A stretch of DNA of 10,000 bases from Desulfomonile sp. (GTDB lineage: Bacteria > Desulfobacterota > Desulfomonilia > Desulfomonilales > Desulfomonilaceae): contig JAIWNO010000174.1 of the NCBI GenBank assembly GCA_020216785.1, positions 1-10,000 of the forward strand, in the 5' to 3' direction. Made by a program: the position numbers and the translations under genes. Positions 5,605-10,000 of this stretch are shown piece after piece. Position 1 is the first letter of the stretch. Every line of letters starts with the position of its first letter. The notes under the pieces are model-generated. The model saw nothing but the letters and a program-made list of their open reading frames with translations, did not search any database and was not told the origin of the DNA.

Positions 5605-8244
5605 ATGGGCGGTTTGACAAGCTTACTCAAGCGATTCCTTCGGGGCCGTCGTGACGCGGAATACTCGCAGTCCGATCTGGAGGAACTCCGAGCCACGTTC
5701 CGACATCGGTACGAGAATTTCCGGATGCTGCTTACATGCAACGGTCGTGCGCTCGAGATCATGGCCGAGATCGAGCAGGCGCTGGCAGGCAGCCAGCCAT
5801 TCGGAATGTCATTCGTTAGATCGAAGTGCACCGCTGTGTCCGTAAACGTCTACCGTATCATCAAGCACCTGGACGAGCTCGCTCCCGGCAAGTACGCCGA
5901 GCTTCACAACCGATTCAAAGTGATCGAGGGACGTATCAACGAGGCGCTTGCTTTGAAGAAAGCATCGCCCGGCGGGCCTCTTGCGCTGCCGATTTCCTCC
6001 ATCAACAGAAACATGGTGGATCAAGTGGGCGGCAAGATGGCCAGCGTGGCGGAACTCAGAAATGAACTGGGTCTGCGGGTTCCTCCAGGGTTCGTGATCA
6101 CCGCCGAAGCATTTCAACGGTTCCTCAGACATAACGATCTCCAAACCGAGATCGAGCGGCGGATCCAGGCAAGTCCTAAAGAGGGTCTCGATCATTTGTA
6201 CAGCCTCTGTGCCGGTATCCATCAGCTGATCGTTGGTTCTCCCTTGCCGTTGGAGGTGGAACAGGCGGTCATGGAGCAGTACCGAGAATTGGAGAAGCAA
6301 GCGGGCTCCGGGGTACGGGTTTCGCTTCGCAGCAGCGCGGTCGGCGAGGACGTCGCCGGCCGCGCGTTCGCGGGGCAGTTCAAGTCTGAGTTGAACGTAA
6401 GTCCCGATAACATTCTTCACGCATACAAAGAAGTCGTCGCGGCCAAGTACGGTCTCCCAGCGGTGACGTATCGTCTGAATCGCGGCATACCCGATGAGGA
6501 CATTGCCATGTGCGTGGGATGCATGGCCATGGTGGATGCCGTTGCAGGCGGGGTCATGTATTCCCGCGACCCGATGAATATTCGCAATCGTGTGGTGCTG
6601 ATCAACTCGGTGTGGGGCCTGCCGAAGGCTGTGGTAGACGGCACGGTCGAGCCTGACGCGTTTGAGGTCTCGCGAGACGGCGGGCTCGAGATCACGCGGA
6701 AAGAGATTCGGGTCAAGGAGCGTGAATTCGTCTGCTATCCGGACGAAGGCGTCTGCCGTATGGACCTCACCGGCGAGAGGAGCGATGCCCCTTCACTGAC
6801 TGACGAACAGGTGCTGCAACTGGCCGATATGGCGGTACGACTTGAAGAGCACTATGGCACGCCTCAGGACATTGAGTGGGCTGTGGGTAAGGACGGTTCG
6901 ATCTATCTGCTCCAATGCAGGGCGCTGGCGCAATGGGAGTCCACCACTGCGCCCAAGGAGACGGAGCGCCGCCGGACTGTTGATGCTGCACTGCTCGCCT
7001 CAGGGGGGACCACCGCCTCGCCCGGAGTGGGCGTGGGTCCCGTGTTCGTCGTTCGAAGCGATGTGGATAGGCTCCGATTTCCGGAGGGAGCAGTGCTTGT
7101 CACTGCTCAGGCGCTCCCGCGGTGGGCTCCACTCTTAAATCGCGCGTCGGCGGTGGTCACGGAAGTGGGCGGCCCGGTCGGGCACTTGGCCAATGTTGCC
7201 CGCGAGTTCCGAGTGCCGGGCCTTTTTGGCCTCTCCGGCGCGACCGACCTGCTTCGGGAAGGCGAAATAATCACGGTCGACGCGGATGGCCATGCCGTGT
7301 ACGAAGGGAGGATCGAGTCCCTGCTGGCCGCTGTCGACACCAAACGCAACCTGATGGAAGGAAGCCCGGTGTTGGCGACCTTGGAACGCGCCGCCTCGCA
7401 CATCGTTCCGTTGAATCTTCTGGACCCTGACGCGCCCGAGTTTCACCCGCGCAAGTGTGAGACGCTGCACGACATTACCCGTTTTTCGCACGAGAAGTCC
7501 GTCAAAGAGATGTTCGATTTCGGCAAAGAACATCACTTCTCTGAACGGTCAAGCAAACAACTGGTTTACCGTGTTCCGATGCAATGGTGGGTCATCAACC
7601 TGGATGACGGCTTCTCCCGTGATGTGCAGGAAAGGTTTGTGAACCTGGAGGACATCGTGTCGATTCCGATGCGTGCGCTCTGGGAAGGGGTAATCGCGAT
7701 CCCGTGGGCCGGCCCGCCGCCGGTCGATGCTCGGGGGTTCATGTCGGTACTCGTGCAGGCCACTGCCAATCCGGCGCTCGATCCCGCGATGAGCTCGCCG
7801 TACGCGCAGCGAAATTACATCATGCTGTCACGGAATTTCTGCGCGCTGTCGTCCCGCTTCGGGTTTCACTTCTCTACAGTGGAAGCACTTGTGAGTGAGC
7901 GAGCAGCGGAGAACTATGTCAGCTTCAATTTCAAAGGGGGAGCTGCGGACCTTCGGAGGCGCGTGCTGAGGGCCGCTTTGATTGGGGGTATACTGGAGGA
8001 ATACGGCTTTCGGGTGGAGATCAAGGGAGACAGCGTGCTCGCGCGGCTGGATGGCGGCGACCAAGGATTCATGGAATCGCGTCTAATGATGCTGGGATAC
8101 CTCATCATGCACACTCGTCAGATCGATATGGTCATGGCCAACGACGGGGCGTTCCATCATTTCAGGGGGAAGATGGTCCAGGATATTGCCGGCATTCTCG
8201 AGCGGAAGGCCCCTTCCGATAGCGGTACGCGTTCGCAGAAGTGA
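5605..8244 (+). CDS. PEP-synthase-like dikinase: ATP-grasp and phospho-His domains, no PEP-binding barrel
   Basis: 879 aa, cytoplasmic. Residues 1-130 are a helical domain I do not recognise. About 135-445 form the PEP/pyruvate dikinase ATP-grasp domain: GGKMASVAEL (142-151), VPPGFVIT (159-166), RSSAVGED (242-249), FAGQF (255-259), GGVMYSRDP (315-323), GLPKAVVDG (338-346), QDIEWAV (421-427) and LLQCRAL (435-441). About 465-570 form the swivelling phospho-histidine domain, with catalytic His527 in EVGGPVGHLANVARE. In PEP synthase and pyruvate phosphate dikinase this loop normally reads GG-x-T-S/C-H, and here the regulatory Thr is Val525. The C-terminal 290 or so residues (LHDITRFSHEKSVKEMF onward) are unassigned and do not resemble the PEP/pyruvate TIM barrel. 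ATP to phospho-enzyme chemistry looks possible; the acceptor is unknown, so classical PEP synthase activity is doubtful. The ATG has only a weak ribosome binding site (GGA 5 nt upstream, GGAG 13 nt upstream), so a different start is possible. Confidence 0.9.
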   Translation: MGGLTSLLKRFLRGRRDAEYSQSDLEELRATFRHRYENFRMLLTCNGRALEIMAEIEQALAGSQPFGMSFVRSKCTAVSVNVYRIIKHLDELAPGKYAELHNRFKVIEGRINEALALKKASPGGPLALPISSINRNMVDQVGGKMASVAELRNELGLRVPPGFVITAEAFQRFLRHNDLQTEIERRIQASPKEGLDHLYSLCAGIHQLIVGSPLPLEVEQAVMEQYRELEKQAGSGVRVSLRSSAVGEDVAGRAFAGQFKSELNVSPDNILHAYKEVVAAKYGLPAVTYRLNRGIPDEDIAMCVGCMAMVDAVAGGVMYSRDPMNIRNRVVLINSVWGLPKAVVDGTVEPDAFEVSRDGGLEITRKEIRVKEREFVCYPDEGVCRMDLTGERSDAPSLTDEQVLQLADMAVRLEEHYGTPQDIEWAVGKDGSIYLLQCRALAQWESTTAPKETERRRTVDAALLASGGTTASPGVGVGPVFVVRSDVDRLRFPEGAVLVTAQALPRWAPLLNRASAVVTEVGGPVGHLANVAREFRVPGLFGLSGATDLLREGEIITVDADGHAVYEGRIESLLAAVDTKRNLMEGSPVLATLERAASHIVPLNLLDPDAPEFHPRKCETLHDITRFSHEKSVKEMFDFGKEHHFSERSSKQLVYRVPMQWWVINLDDGFSRDVQERFVNLEDIVSIPMRALWEGVIAIPWAGPPPVDARGFMSVLVQATANPALDPAMSSPYAQRNYIMLSRNFCALSSRFGFHFSTVEALVSERAAENYVSFNFKGGAADLRRRVLRAALIGGILEEYGFRVEIKGDSVLARLDGGDQGFMESRLMMLGYLIMHTRQIDMVMANDGAFHHFRGKMVQDIAGILERKAPSDSGTRSQK

Positions 8245-8279
8245 TCCTGATGTGCGTTCGGTGTACATCGAAAGCCATG

Positions 8280-8293
8280 TCAATGCTCATTGA
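8280..8293. promoter_or_regulatory. Inverted repeat upstream of the receiver promoter
   Basis: TCAATG-CT-CATTGA is a perfect 6+6 dyad with a 2-nt centre, embedded in a looser TGTC-N12-GACA (8278-8297). It is centred about 97 bp upstream of the predicted start point of the sigma-54-type promoter at 8358-8373, a usual place for an enhancer-binding activator. Function is inferred from position. Confidence 0.35.
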
Positions 8294-8357
8294 GACACGA
8301 ACATGGGGGAAGATTCGGAAGGAGTGGATAGGGTGATGTGGGGAAAGGCTCTACTGA

Positions 8358-8373
8358 TGGAACAGGTTTTGCA
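8358..8373 (+). promoter_or_regulatory. Sigma-54-type (-24/-12) promoter of the receiver gene
   Basis: TGGAACAGGTTTTGCA matches TGGCACG-N4-TTGCA at all but two defined positions. The invariant GG (8359-8360) and GC (8371-8372) are correctly 10 nt apart, and a T-rich run follows. Predicted transcription start is near 8384, about 38 nt before the receiver ATG and after the dikinase stop, so the receiver gene can be transcribed on its own. Confidence 0.75.
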
Positions 8374-8421
8374 TTTTTTATGGCAGGTCATGGCCACCTT
8401 CTCCTCTGAGAGGGAGTAATT

Positions 8422-8919
8422 ATGCCGCCCGCTAAGCTCCTCATTGTTGATGACGACAAAGCCTTCGTGGAGGGAATCGGGGATCGCTTCCGAATTCGAC
8501 TCTTCAAGGTCTATACTGCGCATACCGCTCAAGAGGCCCTCATCCGTGTGTATGAGCATCCCGATATCGAAGTAGTGCTCCTCAACGTGAAACTGCCCGG
8601 TGTCGACGGCATCGACGCCCTCCGGGAAATCAAGAAGGTCTACCCGCTCGTGGAAGTCATCATGCTGGCGAACCATACCGGCATTGGCGGGGCGGTCGAG
8701 GGTATGAGGCTCGGCGCGTTCGATTACGTCCTGAAGCCTCCCGATTTCGAAGAAATGCTCGCTAAAGTGGAAGAAGCAGCGAACAGGGGAAGGAAACACA
8801 AGGAGAAGATCAGGGCGGCGGAAGAGCGACAGGAAAGAGCGTCTCGGTTTTCAGGAGTGGAGGGATCGGAACCGACCGGAGTACGGCGGTCTGACTCGGA
8901 TCCGCGGTTAACCGGGTGA
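8422..8919 (+). CDS. Stand-alone receiver-domain protein lacking the phospho-acceptor Asp
   Basis: 165 aa. Residues 5-115 are a CheY-like receiver: the acidic cluster DDD (10-12) in LLIVDDDKAFVEG, the beta-5 lysine Lys105 in DYVLKPPD, and the loop VKLPGVDGID. The position that normally carries the phosphorylated Asp is Asn55 (VVLLNVKLPG, codon AAC at 8584-8586), and the Thr/Ser of the switch (normally after the beta-4 strand) is Ala83 (VIMLANHTG). Classical phosphorylation is therefore not expected. A charged helical tail (about 117-145) and a disordered-looking Ser/Gly/Arg end follow, with no DNA-binding or enzymatic output domain. AGGGAG at 8411-8416, 5 nt before the ATG, supports the start. 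It has its own sigma-54-type promoter and ends in a terminator hairpin. It probably acts by protein-protein contact, perhaps with the kinase or the dikinase; that is inference. Confidence 0.9.
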   Translation: MPPAKLLIVDDDKAFVEGIGDRFRIRLFKVYTAHTAQEALIRVYEHPDIEVVLLNVKLPGVDGIDALREIKKVYPLVEVIMLANHTGIGGAVEGMRLGAFDYVLKPPDFEEMLAKVEEAANRGRKHKEKIRAAEERQERASRFSGVEGSEPTGVRRSDSDPRLTG

Positions 8920-8928
8920 CATCGAAAT

Positions 8929-8960
8929 GGCCGGCATGGAGGCCGGCCTTCACTGATTTT
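8929..8960 (+). terminator. Rho-independent terminator after the receiver gene
   Basis: GGCCGGC (8929-8935) pairs perfectly with GCCGGCC (8942-8948) around a 6-nt loop, 9 nt after the receiver stop. TT follows directly and ATTTT comes a few bases later (8956-8960). The stem is strong and well placed; the T tract is interrupted. Confidence 0.65.
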
Positions 8961-8974
8961 GTGGGTTCCCGAGC

Positions 8975-9047
8975 CGCTTCGAGCCCGAAGCGATCAATGC
9001 CGCCCTATGGCGGTTGCCGAGAATAATAACCGACTGTCCGAGGGACA
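8975..9047. repeat. Cluster of three short hairpins
   Basis: Three small perfect stems follow one another in non-coding DNA: CGCTTCG-AGCC-CGAAGCG (8975-8992), CCGCC-CTAT-GGCGG (9000-9013) and TGTCC-GAG-GGACA (9035-9047). No gene is seen in this stretch. They may be structural parts of a degraded repeat or serve transcript ends from either side. Confidence 0.35.
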
Positions 9048-9063
9048 CCCGGCCAGAGGAGAC

Positions 9064-9130
9064 TGTTGTTGTTCCTGCGAAAGCGGGAAGCCGGGAAAGA
9101 CAACAGGATTCCTGCTTCCTCAGGAATGAC
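9064..9130. repeat. Extragenic palindromic repeat (dispersed-repeat type)
   Basis: Two stems make up the element: TTCCTGC-GAAA-GCGGGAA (9072-9089, one G-T pair), enclosed by TGTTGT/ACAACA (9064-9069, 9100-9105), and ATTCCTG-CTTCCT-CAGGAAT (9108-9127). Translated on the minus strand it gives the well-known false peptide signature SFLRKQES...PAFAGTT, which recurs across many proteobacterial genomes where dispersed repeats of this kind were once called as ORFs. It lies between the terminator of the receiver gene and the 3' end of the radical SAM gene. Confidence 0.7.
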
Positions 9131-9170
9131 GAGGTTCGGCGTGCGAATCGGACAAGAATTTCGGCAACTG

Positions 9171-10000
9171 TTATAAGAGACGCCTTCGGACGAGTCCGAG
9201 CACCTTGACCGGACCTTTCAATAGTGCACGTGGATCGTGCTGTGTCGTTGAGCGCGCCTGTCCGGACCGCGTCCATGAAACCTTTGCCCAGGCGTTTGCG
9301 AGCCGGTCCGACATTTTGACCCGCGTCAAATCCCGATCAGAATTGACGACCACCACATCGCGGTCTTTTCGCACTTGGCGTACGAGCGACCGGCAGCGGC
9401 TCGCCACGTCATGATGGACGAAGACACGGCCGGGGTTCGCCACCAGGGCCATGCCTTCCGAGAAAAGCTCCGTCAGCCGAACGGGGTCCACGCGACAGAA
9501 ATCGCTTCGGGGACGGAGGTACGAGCCGATAGAGCTCCAATCCAGGGACCGTTTGTCAAGCAGGCCTTTCTCCGTGAATTCTTTGTAGAAACTACTCCCC
9601 GGCAGAGGCGTGAATCCAAGGCATGCTTTGGCATTGCACTGCAAGCTCCGAATGAACTCGAGAGTCGCCCTGATATCCTCCTCAGTCTCGCCGGGGATGC
9701 CGATCATGAATGAGACGATCAGGTCCAGTCCTGCTTCTTTGATGCGAGAGCAGCCGAGCCGGTTTATTTCAACAGTGGTGTTTTTCCTCATTCCATCGAG
9801 AATCCTGTCGGAACCGCTTTCAACGCCAATTCCGATTTGCATGCACCCGGCACGCTTCATGAGTCTCAGCAGGTCCGGCTTGGCCTCGTCGGCCCTCATG
9901 AACCCTCGCCATCTCAAGCGCCCCTTGGGTTGGAACAGGCCGGACCGGATGAAGCCCTCACACAATGCGGACAACCTGGTCGGGTTTAGCGCGAGCGTGT
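9171..10000 (-). CDS. Radical SAM protein, C-terminal part (probably B12-binding type; runs off the right edge)
   Basis: About 276 residues are visible, ending at TAA (9173-9171). The frame stays open through 10000, reading TLALNPTRLSALCEGFIRSG at the edge, so the true start lies outside and the internal TTG at 9974 is not the start. Radical SAM barrel motifs can be read: RWRGFMRAD, then IGIGVESGSDRIL (from about 9836), which contains the GVESGS SAM-binding element, and SFMIGIPGETEEDI (from about 9713), the later core strand. The CxxxCxxC iron-sulfur motif and any N-terminal cobalamin-binding domain would be beyond the edge. The arrangement L-x-x-LCE-x-x-IRSGL before the barrel is typical of B12-binding radical SAM proteins (BchE-like and relatives), which act in methylation or cofactor and lipid modification; the substrate is unknown. 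The basic tail of about 60 residues is unassigned. It converges on the receiver gene and is probably unrelated to the sigma-54-controlled locus. Confidence 0.85.
   Translation of the reverse strand, partial: TLALNPTRLSALCEGFIRSGLFQPKGRLRWRGFMRADEAKPDLLRLMKRAGCMQIGIGVESGSDRILDGMRKNTTVEINRLGCSRIKEAGLDLIVSFMIGIPGETEEDIRATLEFIRSLQCNAKACLGFTPLPGSSFYKEFTEKGLLDKRSLDWSSIGSYLRPRSDFCRVDPVRLTELFSEGMALVANPGRVFVHHDVASRCRSLVRQVRKDRDVVVVNSDRDLTRVKMSDRLANAWAKVSWTRSGQARSTTQHDPRALLKGPVKVLGLVRRRLL

Noticed and set aside
8287..8799. Minus-strand open frame of 170 codons opposite the receiver gene
   Set aside because: It is the antisense shadow of the receiver, whose own motifs, ribosome binding site and promoter are clear.
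8950..9276. Minus-strand open frame with SFLRKQES and PAFAGTT
   Set aside because: This is the known false translation of a dispersed palindromic repeat, and it also overlaps the end of the radical SAM gene in another frame.
1..10000. CRISPR array, tRNA, rRNA, insertion sequence or attachment site
   Set aside because: No regularly spaced direct repeats, tRNA-like cloverleaf, transposase motifs or long terminal inverted repeats were seen by reading the window.

Overview
The window looks like a chromosomal segment of a Gram-negative, moderately GC-rich anaerobe. A deltaproteobacterial (Desulfobacterota/Syntrophobacterales-like) origin fits the large TauE/SafE permease, the PEP-synthase-like dikinase, the dense two-component signalling and the matches to sigma-54 promoters. 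That assignment is inferred from gene content and is not proven.

Layout. A leftward unit covers bases 1 to about 2640: an ankyrin-repeat protein, then a Cache-type membrane histidine kinase, then the first 8 codons of a protein that looks like a response regulator and runs off the left edge. A control region of about 470 bp (2562-3031) follows. It holds two divergent matches to the sigma-54 -24/-12 consensus, one facing the ankyrin gene and one facing the permease gene, with a perfect inverted repeat between them. A rightward unit runs from 3032 to 8919: a TauE/SafE-family permease; a two-TM protein of unknown function 4 nt downstream; a terminator-like hairpin; about 530 nt of hairpin-rich DNA with no credible gene; a large PEP-synthase-like protein (ATP-grasp domain plus phospho-histidine domain, but no PEP-binding barrel); a third sigma-54-type promoter; and a small receiver protein that lacks the phospho-acceptor aspartate. 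The receiver gene ends at a good terminator hairpin. Bases 8950-9170 are non-coding and contain small hairpins and a dispersed extragenic repeat. The 3' part of a radical SAM protein, probably of the B12-binding type, enters from the right edge on the minus strand.

How it may work together (inference). The kinase senses a ligand outside the cytoplasm and signals to a response regulator, the clipped one or another, that activates sigma-54 promoters. Output would be a permease with its membrane partner, an unusual dikinase that may phosphorylate something other than pyruvate, and a receiver that cannot be phosphorylated in the usual way. The most interesting points are the three sigma-54-type promoters in one locus, the dikinase with an altered phospho-histidine loop and unassigned N- and C-terminal domains, and the Asp-to-Asn receiver under its own sigma-54-type promoter.
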